From NCBI RefSeq assembly GCF_010882125.1, contig NZ_JAAGVZ010000024.1, positions 1 through 46,372 of the forward strand: DNA of 46,372 nucleotides, given 5' to 3'. Positions within the stretch are counted from its first letter, which is position 1, and the number at the start of each line of letters is the position of its first letter. The notes beneath the pieces are model-generated. The model was not told the origin of the DNA, did not search any database, and saw only the letters and a list, made by a program, of their open reading frames with translations. The stretch is from Peribacillus alkalitolerans (GTDB lineage: Bacteria > Bacillota > Bacilli > Bacillales > DSM-1321). The translations under genes and the position numbers were made by a program. Positions 16,037-23,925 of this stretch are shown in pieces.

Positions 16037-16590
16037 AACAAGCTTTACTTATTATTGATGTCCAACAAGAATTAGTGGATGGCAAAACTAAAGAGAAAAG
16101 TGTGTTTAATAAAGAAGCATTGTTGGATCACGTTAATTTGGTTATTAATCAAGCATTAGAATCACATGCTTTCATCGTCTTTATAAGAGATATAGATGTT
16201 GCTGACGGCAAAGGTCAAGGATTTCAAATCCACCCAAAAGTAAAAGTGCCTACCACAGCGAAAATTTTCGATAAAGCGGCTACAAATTCGTTTTATGGAA
16301 CGCCATTAATGAGCTTTTTAAAAGACAATGAGATCAAACATCTTGTTATCATGGGATGTAAAACAGAACACTGTATTGACTCAGCGGTTAGAACTGCAAC
16401 AATCAATCATTTTGATGTTACTTTAGTTGGAGATGGGCATTCGACGACAGATTCTTCAACCCTATCTGCCGAAAAGATAATCAAACATCACAATGAAATA
16501 CTTCATGGTCATTACAATGTTGACCATTTTTCAGTTGTTCGGGCTACTCAAGAAAATTTGTTTCAACCAATTCATGACAATTACCGATAA
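16033..16590 (+). CDS. Isochorismatase-like cysteine hydrolase
   Basis: 185 aa. The catalytic triad is recognisable: Asp in LLIIDVQQELVDG, Lys in KIFDKAATNSFYGTPL, and Cys in IMGCKTEHCIDSAVRTA. The fold matches isochorismatase, nicotinamidase and related amide hydrolases. The actual substrate is not indicated. The start is TTG 6-7 nt after AAGGAG, inside the preceding small ORF. Full length for the family and probably active. Confidence 0.9.
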   Translation: MKQALLIIDVQQELVDGKTKEKSVFNKEALLDHVNLVINQALESHAFIVFIRDIDVADGKGQGFQIHPKVKVPTTAKIFDKAATNSFYGTPLMSFLKDNEIKHLVIMGCKTEHCIDSAVRTATINHFDVTLVGDGHSTTDSSTLSAEKIIKHHNEILHGHYNVDHFSVVRATQENLFQPIHDNYR

Positions 16591-16706
16591 ATTGCCATTT
16601 GCCGTGGTAAATTCAAAGGCTCTGAAAAACATTATTAATCATCGACAATCTCGCCATATTCTTGAATAAGAGAAGAGATTATTCGTAATAGGGGAGGAAA
16701 TCATTT

Positions 16707-17126
16707 ATGCGCGATACAAATACATTACGAGGACTCACAACCGTCAGTTTTTGGGCAGCTGATTTAGTGGCGGCAAAGAAGTGGTACGCCGAGCTGTTAG
16801 GCATTGATCCATACTTCGAACGCCCAGGATATGCCGAGTTTCGCCTCGGCGACTACCAGCACGAGCTGGGCCTGATCGATAGCCGCTACGCGCCAGATGG
16901 TGCGGCCACCGGCCCGGCCGGTGGTGCTGTCGTGTACTGGCACGTCGACGATGTGACAGCAACTTTCGAGAAGCTGCTGTCTATGGGAGCGAAAGAATAC
17001 GAAGCACCCACAGTTCGCGGTCAGGGGTTCATTACTGCCTCCGTGGTTGATCCCTTTGGGAACATCCTAGGCATTATGTACAATCAGCACTATTTGGAGG
17101 TTCTGGGTTCGACCAAAAACGCGTGA
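16707..17126 (+). CDS. VOC (glyoxalase-fold) protein, GC-rich import
   Basis: A 139-aa single-domain vicinal oxygen chelate protein. It shows the paired beta-alpha-beta modules: VSFWAADLVAAKKWYAELLG at the start, HELGLID in the middle, then YWHVDDVTATFEKL and VVDPFGNILGIMYN. Members bind a divalent metal and include glyoxalases, dioxygenases and resistance proteins; the function here is open. Codon use is quite unlike the neighbours: 16861-16920 is 73% GC (44 of 60 bases), whereas both ends of the gene are closer to local composition. This points to recent transfer from a high-GC donor. Confidence 0.88.
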   Translation: MRDTNTLRGLTTVSFWAADLVAAKKWYAELLGIDPYFERPGYAEFRLGDYQHELGLIDSRYAPDGAATGPAGGAVVYWHVDDVTATFEKLLSMGAKEYEAPTVRGQGFITASVVDPFGNILGIMYNQHYLEVLGSTKNA

Positions 17127-17230
17127 CTCGGGCTGTCAGCATTCAGCTTAACGCACGGCTAGTTTATCTACTTGCCTCATTGGTAGAATCGTTTACTCGA
17201 ACAAGTGTAAATGAATAATTAGTATTCAGG

Positions 17231-17264
17231 AAATGGCGCTTTCTTTAATAAGAAGGCGTCTTTC
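17231..17264 (+). terminator. Terminator-like hairpin of a repeated type
   Basis: GGCGCTTTCTT-TAAT-AAGAAGGCGTC followed by TTTCTG. It strongly resembles the hairpin near 15809, so this is a second hairpin-terminator type reused between accessory genes. Confidence 0.5.
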
Positions 17265-17335
17265 TGTTATGAGTAAGATTCAATGACAATACTTATAAGG
17301 AATTGGATTAATTAAAATGTATAAGTGATTGTTAA

Positions 17336-17420
17336 GGTTTCTACTTAAACTCTAGAGGGCGATTCTTCGAATAACGAGGGATCGGATTTTCTTTTTTTAT
17401 TATCGGGGCAGGTTCCTTCA
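17336..17420 (+). repeat. Composite intergenic repeat (HT-like + B modules)
   Basis: ACTTAAACTCTAGAGGGCGATTCTTCGAATAACG-type opening, a T-rich stretch, then the B module ATCGGGGCAGGTT at 17400-17414. It precedes the small membrane protein gene by about 115 nt. Confidence 0.55.
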
Positions 17421-17533
17421 ATATAAAAGGACTTTACGGATTGTATAGAGAATAAAATTAAGAGTTTAATCTTGAAATATCCCTTTTAATTTGATGTTCT
17501 ATTTTGTAATGATAATGCGGAAGTGGGGGAATT

Positions 17534-17863
17534 TTGATGTTTATTTTTTCTGTAATTGCATTTACAGCTTTGATAGGTTTGATTGTGTCAATAATTTTGG
17601 CTATCAAAGGCAAGCATCAATTTTACTGGTTTGCCGCAATAGGAATATACATTTTTAGTTTGATTGGAGCCTGGAGCATAGGTCAATTTACTGTTGGATT
17701 AACATTTGTACTTTTAGCTTTGGCTATAGGCTATACATTAAATTTGATAAAAACCAAATTACAGTACACTACTTTTGTTGTAGTTGGATTTTTGGTTGGA
17801 TTTTTAATGATAGCTTTTGTTGATGATTATTGGCTCTTTTTCCCTTTAACATTATTAAGTTAA
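17534..17863 (+). CDS. Small membrane protein, unknown
   Basis: 109 aa with four predicted helices filling nearly the whole chain (about residues 3-24, 31-50, 53-72 and 80-106). It is rich in Ile/Leu/Phe with few charges (KGKHQF, IKTKLQY). The start ATG follows AAGTGGGGG. No family recognised. It is one of several tiny membrane proteins in this interval that are single genes framed by the intergenic repeat. Confidence 0.6.
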   Translation: MMFIFSVIAFTALIGLIVSIILAIKGKHQFYWFAAIGIYIFSLIGAWSIGQFTVGLTFVLLALAIGYTLNLIKTKLQYTTFVVVGFLVGFLMIAFVDDYWLFFPLTLLS

Positions 17864-17867
17864 TAGT

Positions 17868-17929
17868 TTGTTGAAGATCTAGCAATCGATGCAGCTTTTT
17901 CTTATTCTGCTAACGGGGCAGATTAGTGG
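17868..17929 (+). repeat. Composite intergenic repeat (HT-like + B modules)
   Basis: GAAGATCTAGCAATCGATGCAGCTTTTTC hairpin-terminator, immediately followed by the B module GCTAACGGGGCAGATTAGTG (17909-17929). The two modules are almost adjacent here, showing the order terminator then B. Confidence 0.7.
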
Positions 17930-17985
17930 AAGAGAAAGTAAATTACAAGGTTAACAATCAAAGCAACAAGTATTAAGGTTAAAGG

Positions 17986-18256
17986 ATGGTATATAACTTG
18001 AAAGACATACTTCAAATGATTAATGATGGTAAAGTAAGTGAAAATATTGCTTAGAAGGCAACCAAACGATGAACTTAACACGGACAACTATGAATGGACT
18101 GCCTATTGTCATGGAGCAAGTTTAAGTATATTAGCACAGTGGCGAAAAGAAGGTTGGCAAGATCGATGCTACCTTTGTAGAAGTATGATTAATTATTATG
18201 GATTTGGTTGGACAATCCGTGATGATAAATTGATTGGATTAAACTGCTGTAATTGA
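17986..18256 (+). pseudogene. Small Cys-containing protein, probably frameshifted
   Basis: ATG at 17986 opens a frame (MVYNLKDILQMINDGKVSEN) that stops at TAG 18052. A +1 frame overlapping it from GTG 18038 runs to 18256 and encodes a 72-aa segment with YCHGASLSILAQWRKEGWQD, then RCYLCR and a terminal NCCN. Neither piece looks complete: the first lacks a body and the second lacks a ribosome-binding site. A 1-nt shift near 18040-18052 would join them. The Cys pairs suggest metal binding. Family not recognised. Confidence 0.5.
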
Positions 18257-18392
18257 TAGTCAATAAAGTAAAATGCTTGAGAAAATATGATTTAAAGAAA
18301 TTAGTAGAATTGGTAGTGAAGAATATTTAGGAACTGAGAACAAACTCATTCTATATAGGTTTTCATATTAGCAGACAATTTTCATTTTTTTC

Positions 18393-18412
18393 TACTAACG
18401 AGGCAGAATTGC
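18393..18412 (+). repeat. B module copy
   Basis: TACTAACGAGGCAGAATTG. The left arm and loop are good and the right arm is degenerate. It precedes the small membrane protein gene by about 80 nt. Confidence 0.6.
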
Positions 18413-18489
18413 TCAGTAATAAATTGTAATTTTAATCCAACTATGAGGTATATTTATTTAAAGTAATAAAGTTTGGGAGTTGTTCTAAA

Positions 18490-18768
18490 TTGGCAGAGAA
18501 AAAAAAAGTAAAGAGAAAAGGGCAAGTGTTTTTCTCAATAACTTTATCTTTGTTTTTAATCATTACATACTTCTTTATCAAAAGTGGTTTTGAAGATTCT
18601 TATGAAATGCCGATTTTGATGTCTATAGTTTTAATTTTTACTTCAATTATAAATATCATACAAAATATAAAGAACAGGCAACCTTATTATGTTGCGGGGT
18701 CTTTACTTGCAATTGTTATGATTTTAGTATTTTTCTTAATACCAAAGATAATTAACTGGATATTATAG
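18490..18768 (+). CDS. Small membrane protein, unknown
   Basis: 92 aa: a very basic N terminus (MAEKKKVKRKG), then three hydrophobic helices (about residues 13-30, 38-57 and 68-90). The start is TTG about 10 nt after GGGAG. No family recognised. Single-gene unit preceded by a B module, and the next B module follows its end by about 60 nt. Confidence 0.6.
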   Translation: MAEKKKVKRKGQVFFSITLSLFLIITYFFIKSGFEDSYEMPILMSIVLIFTSIINIIQNIKNRQPYYVAGSLLAIVMILVFFLIPKIINWIL

Positions 18769-18826
18769 GTTTAATAGTATAAGTAATTGTAATTCTTTAT
18801 GTATTTATCACTGTAGGGAAGTTGTG

Positions 18827-18850
18827 TTACTAACGGAGCAGGGTACTTAA
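18827..18850 (+). repeat. B module directly upstream of a ribosome-binding site
   Basis: TTACTAACGGAGCAGGGTACTTAA, then AAAGGAG within a few nucleotides and a TTG start at 18868. Being this close to the ribosome-binding site, the module must either lie in the mRNA leader or overlap the start of transcription. Confidence 0.65.
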
Positions 18851-18867
18851 ATAAAGGAGTTAATGTT

Positions 18868-19083
18868 TTGAAAAACACAAAATTAAGAGTTGTATGGATT
18901 ATTCCTAATGTAATCTGTTACATAATGTTTGTAGGATTTTCAACTTTAATTGCTTTAAATGTTAATGGTTTACAAGAAATAAAACGTTTAGATTTATGGG
19001 TATTTGCAATGATTATTCTTTTCTTTATATCCATTTTCGGTAGTTATAGAATTTTGTCATGGATAAAAAAAGGGAAAATGTAA
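18868..19083 (+). CDS. Tiny two-helix membrane protein
   Basis: 71 aa with two membrane helices (about residues 9-30 and 43-62) joined by a short polar loop (NGLQEIKRLD) and a basic tail (KKGKM). The start is TTG with a clear AAAGGAG 7-8 nt upstream. No family recognised; the composition fits a small membrane accessory or immunity-like protein, but nothing shows which. Confidence 0.55.
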   Translation: MKNTKLRVVWIIPNVICYIMFVGFSTLIALNVNGLQEIKRLDLWVFAMIILFFISIFGSYRILSWIKKGKM

Positions 19084-19099
19084 TATTTCTTATTGAGCT

Positions 19100-19220
19100 A
19101 AAAGTGGCGGTGATCCGAGGATATCTTGGTACTAATTCCCTTAAAATTCTATTAATTTTTAAGTCATTTATTTATATATTTTTTTCATAGTTTTATTGGA
19201 CGATAGGGTAGGTTAGTTAA
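19100..19220 (+). repeat. Composite intergenic repeat (HT + B modules)
   Basis: Degenerate HT module AGTGGCGGTGATCC-GAGGATATC at about 19104-19126. B module GATAGGGTAGGTTAGTTAA at 19202-19220. The ribosome-binding site of the next gene starts about 17 nt later. Confidence 0.6.
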
Positions 19221-19255
19221 ATTGAATAGTAAAGTAAAGGAGACTCACATGAAAC

Positions 19256-19774
19256 ATGCGTAACATTATTTTATACATTGGTACTTCAATTGATGGCTAT
19301 ATTGCAAATGATGACGGTACATTAGAATGGCTAGAATCAACAGAAGTAGAAGGAGATTCTGGCTACAATTCACTCCTCGATAGAATTGATACTGTTGTTA
19401 TGGGAAAAGGAACATATGATGTCATTCGTGGATTTGATATGGACTATCCTTATAGTGATTATAAAAATTATGTATTTTCTAAATCTGTTAGTGGATCTGA
19501 TGAATACGCTTCATTTATTGATGAAGAAGTCAAAACTTTCATTAAAAATATTAAACAAAAGCCTGGTAAAGATATATGGTTAATTGGCGGAGGAAATTTA
19601 GCTCGTGAATTTTTTAAAGAAAATTTAATTGATGAATTCCAACTAGCCATTGCGCCGATTATTTTAGGGAAAGGAATCTCCCTTTATACCGGAGAGGATA
19701 TTACTCTAAATTACACATTAACGAAAGTAGAAAAATTAGGTCAACTTGCTATGCTTCATTATATAAAAAAATAA
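19256..19774 (+). CDS. Dihydrofolate reductase-like (RibD_C) protein
   Basis: 172 aa, RibD C-terminal/DHFR fold as in B. subtilis YyaP/YwjB. Motifs: YIGTSIDGYIANDDG at the N terminus, VVMGKGTYDVI (NADPH site), DIWLIGGGNLAREF and LAIAPIILGKGI. It is probably an NADPH-dependent reductase of unknown substrate. The AAAGGAG is better spaced for an upstream ATG at 19249, but that frame stops after four codons. The real start at 19256 is therefore poorly spaced, perhaps owing to a small insertion. Confidence 0.88.
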   Translation: MRNIILYIGTSIDGYIANDDGTLEWLESTEVEGDSGYNSLLDRIDTVVMGKGTYDVIRGFDMDYPYSDYKNYVFSKSVSGSDEYASFIDEEVKTFIKNIKQKPGKDIWLIGGGNLAREFFKENLIDEFQLAIAPIILGKGISLYTGEDITLNYTLTKVEKLGQLAMLHYIKK

Positions 19775-19837
19775 TTTTCATCATCTTTCCCTTTTTTTGT
19801 AGGGGAAGATTCGAAAATTAATAGATATATATATAAC

Positions 19838-19895
19838 AAACGGGGGCGTTGGCTGAAGATCAGAGCTGTCATTAAGGCAGCTTTCCTTTTTCCAA
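19838..19895 (+). repeat. Intergenic repeat (HT-type hairpin)
   Basis: ACAAACGGGGGCGTTGGCTGAAGATCAGAGCTG, then a stem AGCTGTC / GGCAGCT ending in TTCCTTTTT. It opens with the ACAAACGGGGGC boundary that resembles the left arm and loop of the B module. Confidence 0.6.
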
Positions 19896-20071
19896 TAAAG
19901 GAGCATGTTGGAATAGGTAATAGGATTTCTTACTTCAATGTCTTGGTTATATAACCATATATTGATACTGGAGATTTGAACAACCTTATTGTGCAATTAT
20001 TTTTACTAGGAGTTTCGATGATATTACTAGTTTATGCCAATACTAAACGAAGAAGATTTTTAGGCCAACTT

Positions 20072-20142
20072 GAGCGATGATCCAGAAGGATTTTCGCTTT
20101 TTTTATTTAATCTTTTTATGTTAGTAACGGGACAGGTTAGTG
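20072..20142 (+). repeat. Composite intergenic repeat (HT + B modules)
   Basis: HT module GAGCGATGATCC-AGAA-GGATTTTCGC followed by seven T at 20071-20104. B module GTTAGTAACGGGACAGGTTAGTG at 20120-20142. A near-consensus copy between the reductase gene and the MFS pump. Confidence 0.8.
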
Positions 20143-20241
20143 ATAGAAAAAGAATAAAATATATGATAATACCAAATTTACGCTTATCTCTAAAAAAGAG
20201 TGTTATCATGACAAAACCGATTGAATATTATATTAAATTCA

Positions 20242-20272
20242 TTGACTCTCCCCTAGGAGGAGGCTTTACATT
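20242..20272 (+). promoter_or_regulatory. MerR-type promoter with 19-bp spacer and dyad operator
   Basis: -35 TTGACT (20242-20247), a 19-nt spacer and -10 TACATT (20267-20272). The spacer contains the dyad CTCCCC-TA-GGAGGAG. A 19-bp spacer with a central dyad is the hallmark of promoters activated by MerR-family proteins through DNA distortion. The MerR gene lies two genes downstream of it, so autogenous drug-induced control of pump and regulator is likely. Confidence 0.85.
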
Positions 20273-20308
20273 GTGTTCTGTAAAGTTTTTTAAAAGGAGT
20301 AGAACAAT

Positions 20309-21472
20309 ATGCAAAAACAAAACATGACGTTAGCCATAGTATTGATGAATTTATTCATTGTCTTTTTAGGAATCGGCCTAGTAATTCCAGTTACTCCTTC
20401 AATTATGAATGAGTTAAAGATATCTGGATATGTTGTGGGTTATATGGTAGCTGCATTCGCTGTCACACAGTTAATAGTTTCCCCAATTGCAGGTAGTTGG
20501 GTAGACCGATTTGGACGAAAACCAATGATCATTACAGGTCTAATAATCTTTAGTATTTCAGAGTTATTATTCGGAATCGGAAAAACTGTTGAGGTTCTTT
20601 TTATTTCTCGTATGCTTGGAGGTGTCAGTGCAGCATTCATCATGCCAGCTGTAACAGCATTTATTTCAGATATTACAACGGTTGATACAAGGGCAAAAGC
20701 GCTTGGATTTATGTCGGCAGCTATTTCAACAGGTTTTATTATTGGGCCTGGGGTTGGGGGAGGGTTTGCAGAGATTGGTTCTCGTTTACCTTTTTTCTTT
20801 GCAGCTACTTTAGCGGGATTCGCATCTATTTTATCTATTTTTGTACTTCATGAACCAAATCGAAAATCTGAAAAAAAAGAAGTAAAAGAGCAAAATACAG
20901 GGATTAAACGAATTTTTGCACCGATGTACTTTATATCTTTTATGGTTATATTAATCTCACAGTTTGGTTTAGCAGCCTTTGAATCCTTATTCTCTCTCTT
21001 TACAGATCATAAATTTGGTTTTACACCGAAAGACATAGCCATCATGATAACAGGCGGAGGTATTGTTGGAGCGATTGTTCAGGTTGTATTATTTGATCAC
21101 TTTACGAAATGGATCGGAGAAATTCGTTTAATTCGTTACAGCCTACTTCTCTCGACGATACTGGTATTTTTAATAACAGTTGTGAACTCATACTTTACGA
21201 TTTTACTTGTTACGATAACAGTGTTTCTCGGATTTGATTTAATGCGACCAGCTGTGACAACGTATTTATCAAAAATTGCAGGCGATGAACAAGGATTTGT
21301 TGGTGGCATGAACTCGATGTTTACAAGTCTTGGTAATGTAATTGGGCCAATTATTGGCGGGATTTTATTCGATATCGACTTAAACTATCCGTTTTATTTT
21401 GCAACAGTCATATTGGCAGTTGGTATTGGGTTAACCCTTGCTTGGAAAGAGCCAGCAAAACGTACAGCTTAA
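20309..21472 (+). CDS. MFS multidrug efflux transporter (Bmr/NorA-like)
   Basis: 387 aa with twelve predicted helices. MFS motif A is in the loop between helices 2 and 3 (GSWVDRFGRKPMI), and motif C in helix 5 (GFIIGPGVGGGFAEIG) marks a drug:H+ antiporter. The closest model by size, motifs and context is B. subtilis Bmr or Blt. It pumps lipophilic cations or similar drugs out using the proton gradient. The start ATG follows AAAAGGAG. The MerR-type promoter and downstream MerR gene support the call. Confidence 0.9.
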   Translation: MQKQNMTLAIVLMNLFIVFLGIGLVIPVTPSIMNELKISGYVVGYMVAAFAVTQLIVSPIAGSWVDRFGRKPMIITGLIIFSISELLFGIGKTVEVLFISRMLGGVSAAFIMPAVTAFISDITTVDTRAKALGFMSAAISTGFIIGPGVGGGFAEIGSRLPFFFAATLAGFASILSIFVLHEPNRKSEKKEVKEQNTGIKRIFAPMYFISFMVILISQFGLAAFESLFSLFTDHKFGFTPKDIAIMITGGGIVGAIVQVVLFDHFTKWIGEIRLIRYSLLLSTILVFLITVVNSYFTILLVTITVFLGFDLMRPAVTTYLSKIAGDEQGFVGGMNSMFTSLGNVIGPIIGGILFDIDLNYPFYFATVILAVGIGLTLAWKEPAKRTA

Positions 21473-21479
21473 GAATCAA

Positions 21480-21521
21480 AAAGCGTATTCTTTGTTTACC
21501 GAAAAGAATATGCTTCTTTTA
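21480..21521 (+). terminator. Hairpin between pump and regulator
   Basis: AAGCGTATTCTTT pairs with AAAGAATATGCTT (one mismatch), followed by CTTTT. It may partially terminate the pump transcript, so the regulator is made at a lower level from read-through. Confidence 0.65.
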
Positions 21522-21549
21522 CATATACTAATATAAGGAAGTGATAGAA

Positions 21550-22461
21550 ATGAAGGAAAAGCTTTATACCATTGGTGAAGTCTCAAAACTGGTGAATGTT
21601 TCTATTAAAGCCCTTCGTTATTACGATAAAATAAATTTATTTAAACCTGCTTATGTAGACCCGGATACTAACTATCGATATTATAAAGACTCACAAATTC
21701 ATCTTCTCGATCTAATCAAATCATTAAAATATATTGGTACTCCATTAGAAGAAATGAAAAAAGTACAAGGATTAAAGAGAGATGATTTTTCCGACTTTTT
21801 ATCAGAACAAGAAATAATTGTAAGGAAACAGATAGAATCTTTATTAGAAATCGAAAAAATTATTGCAAATGCAAAAAAGGGGTTGCAAAGGCAGAAGGAA
21901 AATCCTTCACTAGGGGAAGTGTTCCTTTCATATGAAGATGAAATGCAAATTTTACAGACAAAGGCAAAAGGAATTGATCCGAAAAATATTTTAAATGCTT
22001 CATACAGTAAATTTAAGAAATTTGATGCTTCCACAGAAGGCTTTAGGAACTATGGCTATGGCGCTATATTCTCTTATCAGCCATATAAACATATTGATGA
22101 AGTTGCTTATCGATATTTATTTACACCTGTTTTGACAAACAAACAAATTTCATTACTTATGCAAGATACGGAAGTTGCAAGTATTCCGAAAGGTAAATAC
22201 GTATGTATAACGTTTAAAAGCATATCACAAGAAGAATATTTTTTTAACTTACAAAAACTAATTCATTTTGTGAAAGTCCATCAATTAATGGTTATCAGTG
22301 ATATTTATGAGTCTTTAATCCACATTCATTATTCTCCGAATCAACAAGAAGAGTTTTTGATTGAAATGAGAGTACGAGTGACAGAATCAACAAATAAAGG
22401 AAGCAAAAGAATACATATACAAAAAGGTTTAATTGAAAGATCTAATTTTATCAAATACTGA
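21550..22461 (+). CDS. MerR family regulator with effector domain (BmrR-like)
   Basis: About 303 aa. The N-terminal MerR winged helix is clear: LYTIGEVSKLVNVSIKALRY, then YDKINLFKP and YVDPDTNYRYY. A dimerisation coiled coil (about 75-120) follows, then a C-terminal region the size of a GyrI-like drug-binding domain (about 150-303), as in BmrR. BmrR binds drugs and activates bmr. The ATG at 21550 has AAGGAAGTG upstream. It is slightly longer than B. subtilis BmrR. Drug sensing is inferred from layout and promoter. Confidence 0.87.
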   Translation: MKEKLYTIGEVSKLVNVSIKALRYYDKINLFKPAYVDPDTNYRYYKDSQIHLLDLIKSLKYIGTPLEEMKKVQGLKRDDFSDFLSEQEIIVRKQIESLLEIEKIIANAKKGLQRQKENPSLGEVFLSYEDEMQILQTKAKGIDPKNILNASYSKFKKFDASTEGFRNYGYGAIFSYQPYKHIDEVAYRYLFTPVLTNKQISLLMQDTEVASIPKGKYVCITFKSISQEEYFFNLQKLIHFVKVHQLMVISDIYESLIHIHYSPNQQEEFLIEMRVRVTESTNKGSKRIHIQKGLIERSNFIKY

Positions 22462-22488
22462 ATGTTAGGGCAGTCTCTATGGTAGTTT

Positions 22489-22511
22489 ATCGCTAAAGGG
22501 GAGGTTAGTTA
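22489..22511 (+). repeat. B module copy
   Basis: CGCTAAAGGGGAGGTTAGTTAAAG, with the CAG of the loop shortened. It comes about 95 nt before the next gene. Confidence 0.6.
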
Positions 22512-22605
22512 AAGAAGGGTTTGTAAATAAAACGAAGAACACAATATGATGCAAATCTTAGTAATAAGGAACTTTCATTTATTTTAGGGAAAGGAAGTTA
22601 TAAGA

Positions 22606-22956
22606 ATGACAGAAATTACATTCTTAGCTTCATCCAAGCCATTTGAAATACCAGATGAAATTGAAGAATACAATAAAAGAACAGTGTTTGAGAGTGAGGA
22701 AGATTTTATCTTTTTCACTGTTCAAGAGGCCGATGATTATTGGAAGAAAGAAATCGAGGGGCTGTTTTCTTTGCCCTACGTATATGAAGTAAATGGAGTT
22801 GGAAATCGTTTATTTCTAAAGTACATTGAAAAGTATATGGAATTAGGTGATGTGTTGGAAATTTACCATGTTCCCAATCAGGTCGAAAGAAACCTGGATA
22901 AGGAACTTAATAATTTACAAGACTTGACCAAGATAATGGGCTTTTCTTCCCCTTGA
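22606..22956 (+). CDS. Conserved-looking small acidic protein, unknown
   Basis: 116 aa, soluble, acidic, rich in Glu and aromatic residues (FESEEDFIFFTVQEADDYW, YIEKYMELGDVLEIYHVP). No signal peptide, membrane helix or metal motif. The start ATG follows GGAAAGGAAG. I do not recognise a family. It is a single-gene unit with a terminator at its end. Confidence 0.6.
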   Translation: MTEITFLASSKPFEIPDEIEEYNKRTVFESEEDFIFFTVQEADDYWKKEIEGLFSLPYVYEVNGVGNRLFLKYIEKYMELGDVLEIYHVPNQVERNLDKELNNLQDLTKIMGFSSP

Positions 22957-22976
22957 AGGGATTAAATACATATTAA

Positions 22977-23003
22977 AAACCCCATAGATTAGTATGGGGT
23001 TTC
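22977..23003. terminator. Bidirectional terminator
   Basis: AAACCCCAT / ATGGGGTTT stem. It has T residues on the + side and AT-rich sequence on the other, and sits between the + gene ending at 22956 and the minus gene ending at 23059. Confidence 0.75.
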
Positions 23004-23058
23004 ATATTGCTGAAATGTTAATTAGAACTAGTATTCTAATGTGCACTAACAAAAGATA

Positions 23059-23424
23059 TTAGAAAATCCAATTCCAACAGCAACGGCGACGATCTCTATC
23101 GTCTCTTATGTCTTCTCTTCTGTCATCGCAACGATCTACCGCACGACAGAAGTCGTCTCTGTCGATGATGATTCTAGCATCAAATGTAAAGTCTCTTCTT
23201 CTGTCACGATCTCTGTCATCTCTTCTGTCGTCACTTCTATCATCTCTTCTGTCGTCTCTTCTGTCATCGCAACGATCTACCGCACGACAGAAGTCGTCTC
23301 TGTCGATGGTGATTCTAGCATCAAATGTAAAGTCTCTTCTTCTGTCACGATCTCTGTCTCTGTCAAAAATACCTAATACACCACCTCTGTTCCTACGATT
23401 ACGACAGCAGCATCCAAAAAACAT
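23059..23424 (-). CDS. Cys-capped Asp/Arg tandem-repeat protein
   Basis: 121 aa of extreme composition. It starts MFFGCCCRNRRNRGG, then alternates runs of DR/DRDRRR and RDDRRDD around two nearly identical copies of the segment FTFDARI(T/I)IDRDDFCRA, and closes with CCWNWIF. The repeat unit is about 138 nt (compare 23118-23218 with 23256-23356). The start ATG (MFFG) has GGAG 8 nt upstream; a GTG three codons earlier is unlikely. Similar zwitterionic, Cys-ended proteins occur in spore coats, but that role is only a guess. Confidence 0.65.
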   Translation of the reverse strand: MFFGCCCRNRRNRGGVLGIFDRDRDRDRRRDFTFDARITIDRDDFCRAVDRCDDRRDDRRDDRSDDRRDDRDRDRRRDFTFDARIIIDRDDFCRAVDRCDDRREDIRDDRDRRRCCWNWIF

Positions 23425-23661
23425 ATTAATCACTCCGTTATTTTTTTATTAAACTACAAAACATCATATGTAAATAAGGACAAATTGCTTGAGGCATTAA
23501 CCTAAGCAATACGGAAAGTGTATTCGCTTAGAAGTGTAGTTAAATTTCTTAAAACCAATATGTTTTCACTTTTCGTAATTACCTTTTTAACAAATCCATC
23601 ACAAGTGACAATAGGATTACAAAAAACGTGCCTAATTCCTTATAAAAGGAGGGATGCGATT

Positions 23662-23899
23662 ATGAAGAATCGGAGATAAGCAGTGTTGGATTTATTTGCC
23701 GTCATTAGGGTTTATTGAAGCGGGAAAGAACTTGGAAGAAATATTAAAGAACATTAACCTGGCTGAAGTAGAAGTAGAAATAGAAAACAAAAAACTTCGT
23801 AGGAAATTTCAGCGTGAATATCCTAACTGTGAAATCATTCAAGGACTGAATTGTAATCTAGGGATATCTAAAGAAAGAAGCTTCCTGTACTTTTACTAA
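23662..23899 (+). pseudogene. Small gene with disrupted 5' end
   Basis: AAAGGAGGG precedes ATGs at 23654 and 23662, but both frames stop within a few codons. The long frame ending at 23899 (GDKQCWIYLPSLGFIEAG, then EEILKNINLAEVEVEIENKK...) has no start with a ribosome-binding site; the first possible one is TTG 23696. A 1-nt shift near 23665-23672 would join the ATG to the body. The product would be about 78 aa, Glu/Lys-rich and soluble. Family not recognised. Confidence 0.45.
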
Positions 23900-23925
23900 T
23901 CAATAATTGAAGGGAAGATGACTTT

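Noticed and set aside
19781-19996. 71-aa minus-strand ORF after the RibD_C gene
   Set aside because: It lies across an intergenic repeat copy, has no ribosome-binding site and encodes no recognisable pattern; an accidental open frame.
20070-20327. 85-aa + strand ORF before the MFS pump
   Set aside because: It runs through the HT and B modules and the MerR-type promoter and overlaps the pump start; a non-coding region that happens to be open.
23059-23424. Duplicated segments as a possible CRISPR array
   Set aside because: Only two long units with coding periodicity and no spacer pattern; an internal gene duplication.
23108-23452. Ser/Leu-rich + strand ORF opposite the Asp/Arg protein
   Set aside because: Its repeats mirror those of the minus-strand frame, which has a proper ribosome-binding site and a start; a shadow.
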